Source: Myxococcota bacterium (GTDB lineage Bacteria > Myxococcota_A > Bradymonadia > UBA7976 > UBA1532). From it: a stretch of 64,000 nucleotides of DNA. Position numbers and translations under genes: made by a program. How positions within the stretch are numbered: position 1 is the first letter of the stretch; every line of letters starts with the position of its first letter. The stretch spans positions 124,001 through 188,000 of the forward strand of contig CAUJDF010000014.1 of NCBI GenBank assembly GCA_963169045.1, given 5' to 3'. Positions 20,155 to 32,110 of the stretch are shown here, in pieces. The notes under the pieces are model-generated. The model ran no database searches. It was not told the origin of the DNA and was given only the letters and a program-made list of their open reading frames with translations.

Positions 20155-22848
20155 TCAGTGCCCCTGCACGCGCAGGCGGATGACGCCGTGGTGCTTGTCG
20201 CCGCCGATCGTGATCGGCAGCTCCGCGTCGAACGGCGTCGCCGCCATCTCGCAGTTCAGGTCGATCTGCGTCGTGATCCAGCCGTGGTCGTCCCCCCAGA
20301 AGTCGAGCTCGTCCACGTCGACGCGCACGCCAATCGGCACCGTCTGCCCCACCGGGATCCGGAAGAAGTCGCCGAAGGACGCGCCCACCTCGTTCACCGC
20401 GTTGTGCTTCACGAGGTAGGCCATCGTCTTCGTGTAGCCGCGGTACACGTCGAAGAGTCCGACCTCTCGGAACGAGTTCCCGTGGGCGCTCGCCAGGTAG
20501 TCGGTCGTGAACGCGAAGACGAAGCGCCCGTCCTTGTCGCCCGTCGAGCTCGACAGGTGCGCGAAGCTCCAGAAGTCGAGCTCGAGGTCGCAGGTGGCCG
20601 GCGGGGGCGGCTCGGGGATGACCGCGCACGCCTCCTCCGGGTTGGCGAGCGTCCGGCGGAACACCACGTCGACGTCGTGCTGCCTGTTCCCCTTGGCGTT
20701 GCGCAGCTCGATGCTCGTGCTGAAGGCCGCCGCCGCCTCGTCGGGCGGGCAAGTCAGCGTCAGCGGCACCGTTGTACCGCCGTACTCGTGCGCGGTCGTG
20801 ATCGTCCAGCTCGTCGGCCAGAGCGTGACGATGTCGAGCTCCGTGGCCGTGATCTGCATCGTGGGCTCGACGGTCTCGCCGCATGGCACCTCGACGGTGC
20901 CGAGGCCGTAGGTGCGCGCCTCGGTGTCGTCGAGCTCGACCCACATGGAGCCGTCCGCCGAGGGCAGCACCGTCGACCCGTTGCCGTGCCCGAGGTCGGT
21001 CGTGAAGCGGAACTCGCCGCGTTCGTCGGCGCCCGGCGCCGCGGTGTGCGTGACGTCGAGGCCGTCGAACGCGAAGCGGCACGCGTACTCGGCGGGCGCC
21101 GGGGCGCAGAAGTCGGCGTTCGTCGAGCGCACGCGCGCGTTCACGCCGACGCGGTGCTTCACGACGCCGTTGTCCTGCGCGAGGTCGAGCTCCATCCCGA
21201 CGTCCTGGTAGCCGAGCGCCTGCGCCGGCGGGCACGTCAGGGTGACCGTCTTCGTGAGGGCGCCGAACTCCGAGCCCACCGAGTCGCGCTCGAGCACCTG
21301 GACGGTCAGCGGCACCTCGTACACCGCGCCGCACGGCACGGTGAAGCTCTCGAGGTCGAGGTCGAGCGACCCGCGCTCGCCACGCTTCACCCGCGCGGAG
21401 TCGCTCACGTTCACCGGGTACTTGCGGCCGAGCCCCTCGGGCACCTTCGCGACGACCTCGAACTCGCCGCGCTTGTCGGTGCCCGGGCCGTCGATGTGCT
21501 TCAGCGAGTCGACCGACAGGTGGAACGTGCACGGCGACAGCGCGCCCTCGGCCGGGATCTCGTCGCAGGCCAGCGCCTGGTTGTACGGCCGGAAGAGGAT
21601 CACCACGTCGACCGCGTGCTTCACCGTCCCCGCGGGGTTGGCGAGCTGCAGCGTGAAGGTGCGCACGACGTCGCCCGCGTCGGGCTGGCACTCGAGCCCG
21701 ACCGACGTGTGCAGCGTCGCCTTCTCGTCGGGCTGGGCGAACCCGAAGATCCACCAGTCGTCGATCTCCCGGGCTCCGAGCTCGAGCGCCGCCTCGATCG
21801 GCTCGCCGCACGGCGCGAGGAGCGTGCCCATCGCGCCGTGCACGGACATCGTCTGGTCGACCGCGACCTCGCTCGACGAGAAATCGAATCGTTCCGCGGG
21901 GTTGCCCTCGACGCCGAAGGTGAACGAGAACTCGCCGCGCGCGTCGCCGGCGGGGGCCTTGCGCGGGGTGAACGACACGAACCGCACGTCATACGCGCAC
22001 GGGATCTCGCTGCTGCGGAGCGTCGGCGGCACCTCGTCGTCCGGCAGGCGGCGCGCGACGGGGAGACGCTCCCGGCGCGCCACGTCGAAGGCCGGCAGGT
22101 CGTGGCCGCGCGACAGCGCCCACGCGTAGCTCTCGTGGTCCGTGGCCGGCGCGTCGACCGGCGGCGCGAGCGCGGCGGGCGCGGCGGGCAGCGCCACCGG
22201 CGGCGGCGGCGGCGGCAGGTGCATCGCGACCACGCCGGCGCTCGTCGGTTGGCCGGCGACACGCAAGTGCAGCCGGTACGCGCCCGGCTCCAGGTGGGCC
22301 AGCGCCACCGTCTTCACCTGGCTGCAGAGGCGGTCGTCGCTCTCCGGGTCCGTGAACGCGTCGAACGGGACGAGCGCGCCCCCCTCGTCCTCGATGGTGA
22401 GGACCGCCGCGCGGTCGACGGCGATGACGAGCGGCCGCGCCAGCTCGACGGTCAGCAGGACCGTCGCGCCGCGGCCGCCGCCCTCCGGCTGTAGCGCCAC
22501 GTCGACGCGCGCCTCGCCCGGCTCGACGAGCGCCATCAGGAGCTGCGGCTCGCTCGACTTGGCGACCGGCGCGTCGCGGTCGACGCCGATCCACGCGCCG
22601 GGGGCCTTCGTGCGGACCTGCCGGTCGGGCGAGACCGGGCGGATCGGCTGGTACAGGAGGTCGCAGAGCCGCTCGCCGAGCGTCGGCGCCGGCGGAAGCA
22701 CCGCCACGGCGGGCGCGGCAGCCATCGTCTCGGCGCGGCGGTAGGCGAAGTTCTTGTCGGCCACCCGGTCGAGCGGCCGCGCCTCGATGCGGGACTGCGC
22801 GAGCGCGGGCGAGGCGGCGAGCGCCAACGCCAGAAAGAGCAGCTTCAT
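20155..22848 (-). CDS. secreted protein with four ~140-residue beta-rich repeats
   Basis: 897 residues from ATG at 22848, with AGGAG upstream. Signal peptide 1-18 (ALAQS). Residues 100-210 form a beta-rich domain, then a Pro-rich linker. Four tandem domains follow at about 284-421, 440-572, 590-731 and 753-895. Each starts with a Cys and contains D-x-R-G-E-F or D-G-R-F, a central PCG (absent from the fourth), a late Cys (CPP in copies 2 and 3) and, in the first three, a closing K/R-H-x-V-x-V block. I do not recognise this repeat. It has no lipobox and no membrane anchor, so it is periplasmic or secreted. It lies 35 nt behind the 2115-residue lipoprotein on the same strand and is probably cotranscribed with it. 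Confidence 0.8.
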   Translation of the reverse strand: MKLLFLALALAASPALAQSRIEARPLDRVADKNFAYRRAETMAAAPAVAVLPPAPTLGERLCDLLYQPIRPVSPDRQVRTKAPGAWIGVDRDAPVAKSSEPQLLMALVEPGEARVDVALQPEGGGRGATVLLTVELARPLVIAVDRAAVLTIEDEGGALVPFDAFTDPESDDRLCSQVKTVALAHLEPGAYRLHLRVAGQPTSAGVVAMHLPPPPPPVALPAAPAALAPPVDAPATDHESYAWALSRGHDLPAFDVARRERLPVARRLPDDEVPPTLRSSEIPCAYDVRFVSFTPRKAPAGDARGEFSFTFGVEGNPAERFDFSSSEVAVDQTMSVHGAMGTLLAPCGEPIEAALELGAREIDDWWIFGFAQPDEKATLHTSVGLECQPDAGDVVRTFTLQLANPAGTVKHAVDVVILFRPYNQALACDEIPAEGALSPCTFHLSVDSLKHIDGPGTDKRGEFEVVAKVPEGLGRKYPVNVSDSARVKRGERGSLDLDLESFTVPCGAVYEVPLTVQVLERDSVGSEFGALTKTVTLTCPPAQALGYQDVGMELDLAQDNGVVKHRVGVNARVRSTNADFCAPAPAEYACRFAFDGLDVTHTAAPGADERGEFRFTTDLGHGNGSTVLPSADGSMWVELDDTEARTYGLGTVEVPCGETVEPTMQITATELDIVTLWPTSWTITTAHEYGGTTVPLTLTCPPDEAAAAFSTSIELRNAKGNRQHDVDVVFRRTLANPEEACAVIPEPPPPATCDLELDFWSFAHLSSSTGDKDGRFVFAFTTDYLASAHGNSFREVGLFDVYRGYTKTMAYLVKHNAVNEVGASFGDFFRIPVGQTVPIGVRVDVDELDFWGDDHGWITTQIDLNCEMAATPFDAELPITIGGDKHHGVIRLRVQGH

Positions 22849-22883
22849 CGGATCTCCTGCAAACTCTCGGAACGATTCACGTT

Positions 22884-25800
22884 TCACGGAAGGCAGCCCG
22901 GACGGCACTCGCGGATCGCGTCCTCGGCGAGCGCGTCGCACTGCGCCGGATCGCGGCCCTCGTCGTGGCACCGGATCCACACGGCCTGGCCCCGGCGGTG
23001 GCAGTCGCGCTCGCACGCGGAGTCGCCGCACGGACGGCGGCAGACCGCGTAGCTCGCGAGCGCGGCCTCGGCGCAGCGCTGCGGATCGTCGCCGTGCGCC
23101 ACACACGCGGCGAGCGCGTCGATCGCGCCGCGGTGGCACGCGGCGCCGCAGTCCTCGATCGCCGCGCACGCGCCGCACTCGGCGTCGCACGCCTGCCCGT
23201 CGGGGCACGCGTCGAGGCACACCCCCGCCGCGTCGCGCCGGCAGGCCGCCGGCGCCGGCTCCACGCACCGGCGGCAGCCGTCGTCGCACACCTGGCCGCC
23301 CGGACACTTGCCGAAGCACACCCCGTCGCGCTGCTGGCACGGGTAGATCGCGCCGGCGTCCACGCACGAGGCGCACCGCGCGTCGCACACCCGGCCGTCG
23401 GGGCACCCGTTCAGGCAGACGCCGTCCTCGAAGCCGCACGGCGCGTCGACGCACCGGCCGCAGTCGGCGTCGCACACCTGGCCCGCGGGGCACGCGTCGT
23501 GACACACCCCCGCCGCATCGCGCCGGCACCCCGGCGCCGGCGCGTCCGGGACGCAACCGAGACACGTTTCGTCGCAGTGCCGGCCGTCGGGACACGCGTC
23601 GAGGCAGCGGCCGTCGCGGCTCTGGCAGGGCAGCGTCGCACCATCGGCGACGCACCCGCGGCACTCGTAGTCGCACGAGAAGCCGACGGGACACTCGTTG
23701 AGACACACGCCGCTCTCGCGGTCCCGCCGGCAGCGTGGCGCCGGCTCCACCGGCTCGACGCAAACCGTGCAGCTCTCGTCGCAGCGTTGCCCGCGCGGAC
23801 ACCGGTCCAGGCAGCGGTCGCCGTCGGCGCGGCAGGCCGCCGGCGGTCCGCCCGCCTCGACCTGGCACGTCGACGAGCAGCCGTCGCCATCCACCGTGTT
23901 GCCGTCGTCGCAGCCCTCGACGTAGCGCGGGCTCTCGCTCTGCTGCACGACGCCGTCGCCGCAGCACGGTCCGGCCTCGACCACCATCTGCACCGGCGGG
24001 CACTCCTTGCGGAAGTACTCGACGCGCGGGGCGCACACCCCGCCGGCGCAATCCTCGCCGACGACGCGCCGCGCCCGGCAGGCGCCGTCGACGCAGCGGT
24101 CGCCGGCGTCGAGATCGCAGTCGGCGTCGGCCGCGCACTCGCAGCGCGTCTCCGCCGGGTCCTCGAAGCGCGCCTGGAAGCACGCGTCCACCCGCTCGAG
24201 CCACCGACGGCCGACGTCGAACAGGAAGAACGGCACGCCGCTGTCGTAGTCGCGCAGGTACGGCCGCATCGAGGCCAGCGTGTACTGCAGCTCCGCCTCC
24301 ATGGTGACGCTGCCATCCGGGTGCTGCACCGGCACCGTCACCGGATCGAACATCTGGTCCAGGTCGAAGATCGGTCCGTGCGCCGGGTGGTCGAACACGA
24401 GGTACGGGAACGCCGCGGCGAGCCGCTGCGCGTACACGTCGGCGCCCGCGTCGAGGCAGCCCCACACCGCCAGCATCTCGTCGTTCATCTCGCCGCACGG
24501 GAAGGTGTGTTCCTGCCCGGTCCGCGGGTCGGTGTAGCGGCAGTCATACGTCTCGAAGGTGCCTTCGAGGCCGCCGAGCCATGTGTTCCAGAGCTTGCCG
24601 TCGACGCAGAGCTGCTGCTGGGCCCAGATCTCGAGGCCCACGTCGTAGCCCCACTGCACGGTGTCGGTGACGCCGCTGATCAGATCGTCCGGGGTGTTCG
24701 GCGCAGGGTCCTCGACGTACGCCGGCATGTCGTCCTTGCACCAAGCGATGAAGGTCGCGAGGTCGCCGGCGTTCGGCGCCGCCCAGTCGTCCGGATCGCG
24801 CACCGCGGGCGGCAGGGCGTCCCAGGCGGGCGACGGGTTCTCCGGGTACCGACAGACGCCGCTGCTCAACAGACCGCACGCCGCGCGCGGCGACACACCG
24901 CCCGCCTGCAACGACGCCGGGGCCTCGGTCGGCGAGATCGGGAAGCGGTTCGTCACGCCCGCCCCCGGGTCGGAGGCGCCGCACATGTGGTGGTAGCGCG
25001 CCTCGAGGCCCGGCTGGTACCAGGACTTGTAGGTCGAGCCGAGGTCCCACACGTCGGCGAGGTCCAGCAGGCGCCACTTGCGCTCCTTGCCGAACAGCTT
25101 GAACGAGGCCTCGACGTAGAGCGCCGCCTTGAAGCGCGCGAGGAACAGGATGTTCGACAAGGCATACGACGAGATGGCGTGCATGGGCGCCATCACGTTG
25201 CCCATGCCCCAGACGATGGTCTCCGCCGTCGGGATGCCGTGCGGCGGCACGCACTTGCCGGCGTCGCACACCCGGTCGCCGGCGCAATCGGCGTCGTCGG
25301 CGCAGGCGGTGACGCACGCGCCCTGGTGGCACACGCGGCCCGCGGGGCACGCGCCGCCGGCGCCGCACACGCACGACTCGACGCTGCACCGGCCGTCGTC
25401 GCATGTCTCGCCCGGAGCGCAGTGGTCGTCGGTGACACACCCGCACGCGCTCGGGAAGCCATGGGTGAGCGGGCTGCAGCCATCGCCTTCCCAGCCGCTC
25501 ACCTGCTCGTCGATCTCGGTCCGGCAGCCATAGGGCACGAAGCGGCCGGGGACGGCGCCCTCGCGCCACGCGAACGGCACGTGCAGCGAAGGCGTCGAGC
25601 CGACCTCGCCGCCGCCGTCGAGCGATCCGATCGGCTGCCCCTGCGCGTCGGCGCCGCGCGGACACGCGCCGGGGCCGGCGGCGCCCACCACCATCAGCGG
25701 GTAGTCGGCCCAGGGCGCGTCGGCCCACGGCCCCTGCCCGGCGAACCCGAGCGCCTGGTTGTCCGCCGCCGGCAGGTAGCCGAAGTTGAGGCACCAGCCG

Positions 25801-28800
25801 TTGCCGACGCACTTCTCGCGGTCGCGGAACTGCGCCGCCTGGCTCTCGGCCTGCTCGAGCACCCACGCCGTCCACGCCGGCGCGTGCGGCCCCTGGGCGT
25901 CGACGAGCAGCGCAGGCACCATCTGCGACTCGGCGCCGAGCCGCAGTCCGCCGCGCGGCGCCTCCCGCGGCAGCGCCGCGTGGCATCCGGTCGCCTCTTC
26001 CGGGCGCTCGCAGCCGGCCTCCGTGAGGTCGTGCACGACGCGCCCGTCGGGATACACGCAGTACCCGTGCTGCTCGCACTCCGACAGGCCGGTCACGTTC
26101 AGGATCTCGGTGCTGAACCGCGCTTCGCACTGGCTCTCGGCGCAGCCCAGGCCCTCGTTCCACTGCGATTCGAGCTGGAATCCGGCCACTTCCGGATCGG
26201 AGAGCAGGTCGCGGATGCGTCCGACGAGCCCCGGGGCGATGCCTGCGGGGATCTGGTCGAGCGCCTCGAGGGCGTCCTCCCGCGTCTCATGCGGCAGGTT
26301 GAAGTAACCGCAGTGCTCCTCGGTGATCCCCGTCCAGTCGTCGATGCAGAACCCGACGCCGTTCACGTGGATGCAGCACGAGTTGCGCGTCTCGGCCGGC
26401 TCGCAGGCGTACGTCCCGCTCGACGCGGGCGCGCCGTCCTTGCCGACGAACGTCGTGTTGCCGCAGACCTTGCGGTGCACCTGCGCCCAGACCGGCTCGC
26501 AGGGCGCGTCGCGCGGCGGGTTGCTCTGCGTCAACAGATCCGAGAGCGCCGCGTTCAGATCGACGATGCCGCCGAAGCCTCCGGGCTCGATCTTCACCGA
26601 CAGGCCGAGATCCGCGCCGGCGCCGATGCGCAGCTTCCAGAGCTTGAAGCCGAGGAAGGCGGTCACGCCCACCTCGGGCTCGACGTAGGCGGTCGCGCCG
26701 TCGTCGGCGCTCAGGTCGTCCGCCTGGAACGGGTGCATGTCGCGCCGGAAGTCCTCGGGGCCGAGCTGGTCGGCCGGCGCGAGACGGGCGTTGATCTTGT
26801 CCTGGATCTCCTGCCGGAACTTGTTCGTGTCGTGCAGCCACGCCACGCCGGCGGCGAGCCCGAAGTACGGCGTCGCCGTCAGCACGCCGGGGATGATCGG
26901 GATGGTCGGCAGGTCCCAGCGCCGGGGCTCCATGTCGAAGTTCAGGTTGAGGCCGGCGCTCATCACCGCCGTCGACCGCCCCTCCCACGGCGCCGCCGCC
27001 GCGTCCGGCCGCGGCCACGTCGCCGGGCTCGCCGGATCGCCGTACGACGCCGGGAACAGATCGCGCAGGATGAAGTTGCCCCACCCGATCTGCCCGCCGC
27101 TCGCGAGGCTCGCGAGCTCCGACTGGTCCACGAGGTGGAACACATCGTACTGCTCGACGTCCGACAGCGGGATGGTGGGCGAGTCGATGCCGAAGGGCTT
27201 CTGCGCGTTCCAGAAGCGCCACCCATCGATCTGTTTGTTGATCTCGATGGTCGGCGCGAGGCTCAGCGCGCGTCCGAACGCCTGCACCGCGAAGCCGCCG
27301 CTGCGGAACTGGGCGCGGTGCTTCTCGCTGACGTTGTGCGAACCATAGCGCGCGCCGATGCTCACCCGGCCGTTGCCGAGGTTGCCCATCTGCGCGAACA
27401 CACCGTGGCCGGCGTATCCGACGCACATGTGCAGGTCCGGACGCAGCGTGTCATAGCCGCCGAGGTGGTAGCCCTCGGTGAACAGATCCACGTAGGCGAA
27501 CAGCTCCTCGAGCAGCTCGTTGAGATTGGCCAGCGCGGTCGCGGCGTCGCCGAGGGCGCCGAGGGCGGCGTCGATCGCGTCGAGGAACGGGCTGTCGCCC
27601 ATGTTCAGCTGCGCGATCTGGTCGAGGAAGCCGATCTGTTTCAGGACGAAGAGCGCCGCGGCGCCCGCCGCCTTCGGATCGCGCAGGAAGTCCACCGGAA
27701 ACCACAAGAAGACGTCGCCGTGGTCTTCGCAGTAGTCGGTACAGGCGTTGCGGCGCACGCGCGCGTAGCAGCCGTCGAGCGCGCCCTCGATCAGCTGCTG
27801 CACGGGCGCGAGCAGCTGGGCCTGCACCGCCGCGAGATCGAGATCGCCGAACTGGTCGCCGAGTCCGGTGCCCGCCTCCACGAGCGCGCCGCCGTCCGCC
27901 GCCGACTGCAGCGCGCCGAGGATGTCGTCGACACCCCCCAGCACGATCCCCTGGATGGCCGCCGGCAGGGCGTCCAGCAGGTCGAGCGCCGCCTGCAGGT
28001 CGGCCAGGTCGACGGCGGTCCCGGCGATGGCAACCTGCAGGTCCGCCTCGAGATCGGCGCGCAGCTGCGCGGTGAGGGACTGCGCCATCGCGAGCGCCTC
28101 GCTCGCGGCGTCGTAGCTGCTCGTCACCGCGTCGATCACCGTCTCCGCCGAGTCGATCACCGCCTGGACCTCGGTGGTCAGGCTGGCGACGAGCGCCTTC
28201 ACCTGCGCGAAGTCCACGCAGTCGTCGGCGGGCTGCGTCTCGGGGCAGGTCAGGTCGTCGATGTCGTCGACCTCGCGGAAGATCTGCCAGAGCGCCTTCA
28301 CGTCCTGCCAGATGCGGCGCAGGCTCGGCGAGGCGGTCGGGTCGAGCAGCGTCGCGATCTCCTGCCGGACCGTGGCGAAGTCCATCGCGATCTGCGCGCG
28401 CAGGTCGTCGTAGGCGGCCTGCATCGCGGCGACGTAGTCGGCGACGTTTGTCGAGATGGCGGCGGCCGCGTCGATGCCGGCGGCGGTCGCCGCGGCGGCG
28501 TTCACCACCTGCTGCACGTGCGCCTCGACGATGGCCTCGAGCCCGCCGACCACCCCGTCGGGGGCGCCGTCGACGGCGGCCACCGCGTCCTCGAAGCGGT
28601 CGAGCAGGAGCTGCAGTCGCGTGGTCAGGATCTCTTCGAGGATGTCGGCGAACGGGCCGGCGAGGCCGCCCGACGCGTTGCCCGCGAGCTCGGCCACCGA
28701 CGCTTTGGCGTTCTCCCAGATCTGCTCGGGCTGAAGGCTGCCGCAGGCGTTGCAGATGCAGTGACCGAAGACCTGCCCCGGGTCGAGCAGGTCCTCGGTG

Positions 28801-29231
28801 GCGGCACCGAGATCCGCGGAGCGCACGGCCTCGAGCTTCTCGGTCGCCTTGCCGACGATCGAGATCAGGAGCTTCATGCTCTTCAAGACGTTGAAATTGT
28901 TGGAGATCGTCTCGTAGTCCGGGTAGCCGCTCTCGCCGTCGGGCGCCGGCAGCACCTGCGACCAGAGGGGGCGCGCCGGGGCGTACGGATCGGGATCGCA
29001 CGCGCCGGGCACGCCGGGCGCGCCGCCGCCGCCTTCGCCGCCCGCCCCGCCGGCGCCGCCCGCCCCGCCGGCGCCGCCCATGCCACCGCCAGCCGCGGCG
29101 TCCGGGCCCATGTCGGGCGTCGACGGCGCCGCGTCCGCGGCGGGATCCCCGCCGGCGCCGTCGTCACACCCCGACGCGAACACCAACGCGAAACACAACG
29201 ACGTGGCGAGGCGCCACTTCGCGATACACAT
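22884..29231 (-). CDS. giant lipoprotein, 2115 aa, with Cys-rich C-terminal repeats
   Basis: ATG at 29231 gives a lipoprotein signal (FASGC, Cys22), then an Asp/Pro stretch and a GGAGG linker (about 45-75). Residues 100-520 are long Ala/Asp/Leu-rich helices of coiled-coil character. About 520-950 are beta-rich (YAGHGVFAQMGNLGNGRVSIG, VEPEVGVTAFLGFKLWKLRIG). A long middle part has scattered Cys pairs and EGF-like cysteine clusters (CVCGAGGACPAGRVCHQGAC). The C-terminus holds a CDDGNTVDGDGC repeat and seven tandem repeats of about 32 residues with six cysteines (C..G.C...CP.G..CD..C..C), then two CHRRG-type pairs. No enzyme motif recognised. Its promoter region carries a palindrome shared with a divergent TetR gene. 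A large surface scaffold or adhesin is the best guess. Confidence 0.85.
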   Translation of the reverse strand: MCIAKWRLATSLCFALVFASGCDDGAGGDPAADAAPSTPDMGPDAAAGGGMGGAGGAGGAGGAGGEGGGGAPGVPGACDPDPYAPARPLWSQVLPAPDGESGYPDYETISNNFNVLKSMKLLISIVGKATEKLEAVRSADLGAATEDLLDPGQVFGHCICNACGSLQPEQIWENAKASVAELAGNASGGLAGPFADILEEILTTRLQLLLDRFEDAVAAVDGAPDGVVGGLEAIVEAHVQQVVNAAAATAAGIDAAAAISTNVADYVAAMQAAYDDLRAQIAMDFATVRQEIATLLDPTASPSLRRIWQDVKALWQIFREVDDIDDLTCPETQPADDCVDFAQVKALVASLTTEVQAVIDSAETVIDAVTSSYDAASEALAMAQSLTAQLRADLEADLQVAIAGTAVDLADLQAALDLLDALPAAIQGIVLGGVDDILGALQSAADGGALVEAGTGLGDQFGDLDLAAVQAQLLAPVQQLIEGALDGCYARVRRNACTDYCEDHGDVFLWFPVDFLRDPKAAGAAALFVLKQIGFLDQIAQLNMGDSPFLDAIDAALGALGDAATALANLNELLEELFAYVDLFTEGYHLGGYDTLRPDLHMCVGYAGHGVFAQMGNLGNGRVSIGARYGSHNVSEKHRAQFRSGGFAVQAFGRALSLAPTIEINKQIDGWRFWNAQKPFGIDSPTIPLSDVEQYDVFHLVDQSELASLASGGQIGWGNFILRDLFPASYGDPASPATWPRPDAAAAPWEGRSTAVMSAGLNLNFDMEPRRWDLPTIPIIPGVLTATPYFGLAAGVAWLHDTNKFRQEIQDKINARLAPADQLGPEDFRRDMHPFQADDLSADDGATAYVEPEVGVTAFLGFKLWKLRIGAGADLGLSVKIEPGGFGGIVDLNAALSDLLTQSNPPRDAPCEPVWAQVHRKVCGNTTFVGKDGAPASSGTYACEPAETRNSCCIHVNGVGFCIDDWTGITEEHCGYFNLPHETREDALEALDQIPAGIAPGLVGRIRDLLSDPEVAGFQLESQWNEGLGCAESQCEARFSTEILNVTGLSECEQHGYCVYPDGRVVHDLTEAGCERPEEATGCHAALPREAPRGGLRLGAESQMVPALLVDAQGPHAPAWTAWVLEQAESQAAQFRDREKCVGNGWCLNFGYLPAADNQALGFAGQGPWADAPWADYPLMVVGAAGPGACPRGADAQGQPIGSLDGGGEVGSTPSLHVPFAWREGAVPGRFVPYGCRTEIDEQVSGWEGDGCSPLTHGFPSACGCVTDDHCAPGETCDDGRCSVESCVCGAGGACPAGRVCHQGACVTACADDADCAGDRVCDAGKCVPPHGIPTAETIVWGMGNVMAPMHAISSYALSNILFLARFKAALYVEASFKLFGKERKWRLLDLADVWDLGSTYKSWYQPGLEARYHHMCGASDPGAGVTNRFPISPTEAPASLQAGGVSPRAACGLLSSGVCRYPENPSPAWDALPPAVRDPDDWAAPNAGDLATFIAWCKDDMPAYVEDPAPNTPDDLISGVTDTVQWGYDVGLEIWAQQQLCVDGKLWNTWLGGLEGTFETYDCRYTDPRTGQEHTFPCGEMNDEMLAVWGCLDAGADVYAQRLAAAFPYLVFDHPAHGPIFDLDQMFDPVTVPVQHPDGSVTMEAELQYTLASMRPYLRDYDSGVPFFLFDVGRRWLERVDACFQARFEDPAETRCECAADADCDLDAGDRCVDGACRARRVVGEDCAGGVCAPRVEYFRKECPPVQMVVEAGPCCGDGVVQQSESPRYVEGCDDGNTVDGDGCSSTCQVEAGGPPAACRADGDRCLDRCPRGQRCDESCTVCVEPVEPAPRCRRDRESGVCLNECPVGFSCDYECRGCVADGATLPCQSRDGRCLDACPDGRHCDETCLGCVPDAPAPGCRRDAAGVCHDACPAGQVCDADCGRCVDAPCGFEDGVCLNGCPDGRVCDARCASCVDAGAIYPCQQRDGVCFGKCPGGQVCDDGCRRCVEPAPAACRRDAAGVCLDACPDGQACDAECGACAAIEDCGAACHRGAIDALAACVAHGDDPQRCAEAALASYAVCRRPCGDSACERDCHRRGQAVWIRCHDEGRDPAQCDALAEDAIRECRPGCLP

Positions 29232-29252
29232 CTGACCCCCCGGTCCCCGTTC

Positions 29253-29268
29253 CTAAACGATCGTTTAG
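29253..29268. promoter_or_regulatory. 16-bp perfect palindrome, probable TetR operator
   Basis: CTAAACGATCGTTTAG is fully self-complementary and much more AT-rich than its surroundings. It lies 22 nt upstream of the giant lipoprotein start and 75 nt upstream of the TetR start, in the divergent spacer. AAACG-N2-CGTTT palindromes of this kind are typical TetR-family operators. Confidence 0.78.
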
Positions 29269-29343
29269 AAACCTATCAGACCTCCCCGTATCCGCCGCAA
29301 GGCGGGCTTGACGGGGCGGAGACCGGGGCGCACGGTGCGCACC

Positions 29344-29916
29344 ATGCCGCGCGACGCGACGGACACCCGGGAGCGCATCCTCGAGGCCGCGACGCAGGCG
29401 TTCGCCGCCGCCGGCTTCGCGGGCGCCTCGGTCCGCACCATCGCCACCGCCGCCGGCGTCAATGTCGCCACCCTCGGCTACCACTTCACCGACAAGCGCG
29501 GTCTCTACGCGGCGGTCGTCGCCCGCTACTTCGAGCGCATCGCCGAGACAGCGCGTCCCGCGCCCGACGACCCGGACTGGGTACGCACGCTGATCGTCGC
29601 CCTGTGGCGCAGCATCCGCGCCGAGCGCGAGGGCCTGCGCGTCCTGCTGCGACACGCGCTCGACACCGGCGCCCTCGACGCGGCGGCCCCACGCGCGGGC
29701 ACCGCCCTCTTCGCCGAGGAGGTCGTCCGCCGCACCGGCATGCCCGCCGCGCGCGCGCACCTGCTCGTCACCTCGTTCGGCTACCTGCTGAGCCGCTTCG
29801 CGGTGAACACCGACGCCGAGCTGCGGCGCGTCACCGCGAGCGACGACGCGGAGCGCGTCCTGCTCGAGCACCTCGTCGAGCTGGCGACACGGGCGATCGA
29901 AGGGCGCGCGTCGTAG
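29344..29916 (+). CDS. TetR-family transcriptional repressor
   Basis: 190 residues from ATG at 29344; a TTG 36 nt earlier is less likely. The N-terminal helix-turn-helix is classical (TRERILEAATQAFAAAGFAGAS, VRTIATAAGVNVATLGYHF, DKRGLYAAVVARYF). The C-terminal ligand-binding half is all-helical and has no recognisable signature. It is divergent from the 2115-residue lipoprotein with a perfect palindrome between them, so it most likely represses itself and the lipoprotein until an inducer binds. The inducer is unknown. The Ser/Thr kinase gene begins 14 nt after the stop, so the kinase may share this promoter. Confidence 0.93.
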   Translation: MPRDATDTRERILEAATQAFAAAGFAGASVRTIATAAGVNVATLGYHFTDKRGLYAAVVARYFERIAETARPAPDDPDWVRTLIVALWRSIRAEREGLRVLLRHALDTGALDAAAPRAGTALFAEEVVRRTGMPAARAHLLVTSFGYLLSRFAVNTDAELRRVTASDDAERVLLEHLVELATRAIEGRAS

Positions 29917-29930
29917 TACGCTGCGCGGCG

Positions 29931-31795
<1,865 letters not shown>

Positions 31796-31799
<4 letters not shown>

Positions 31800-32110
31800 C
31801 CGCCGGCGCGGCCCTGGCGCTGACGCTCGCCATCGAGGTGCCGATCGCCGTCCTCGCCGGCGGGCGGCCGCGGACGCGCGTCGTCTTCGCCGCGCTCGCC
31901 GCCTCGCTCTTGACGCACCCGCTGGCGTGGTGGGCCAACACCGCGATTCCACTGACATTTCCGGTGCGCGCGGCACTGATCGAGGTCGCGGTCGCGCTCG
32001 TCGAGGCCGCGCTCTACCGGACGCTCGTGCCACTGCCGGCGTGGCGGGCGCTGCTCACGTCGTGCCTCGCCAACGGGGCGTCGTTCGGCCTCGGGCTGTG
32101 GCTGGCGTGA
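31796..32110 (+). CDS. small integral membrane protein, 104 aa
   Basis: GTG at 31796 overlaps the kinase stop as GTGA, so translational coupling is expected. Almost the entire protein is hydrophobic: three or four helices (LALTLAIEVPIAVLAG, VVFAALAASLLTHPLAWW, AALIEVAVALVEAALY, LLTSCLANGASFGLGLWL). It has no recognisable family. A helper of the membrane kinase is the natural inference from the coupling. Its last 56 bp overlap the 3' end of a convergent gene. Confidence 0.65.
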
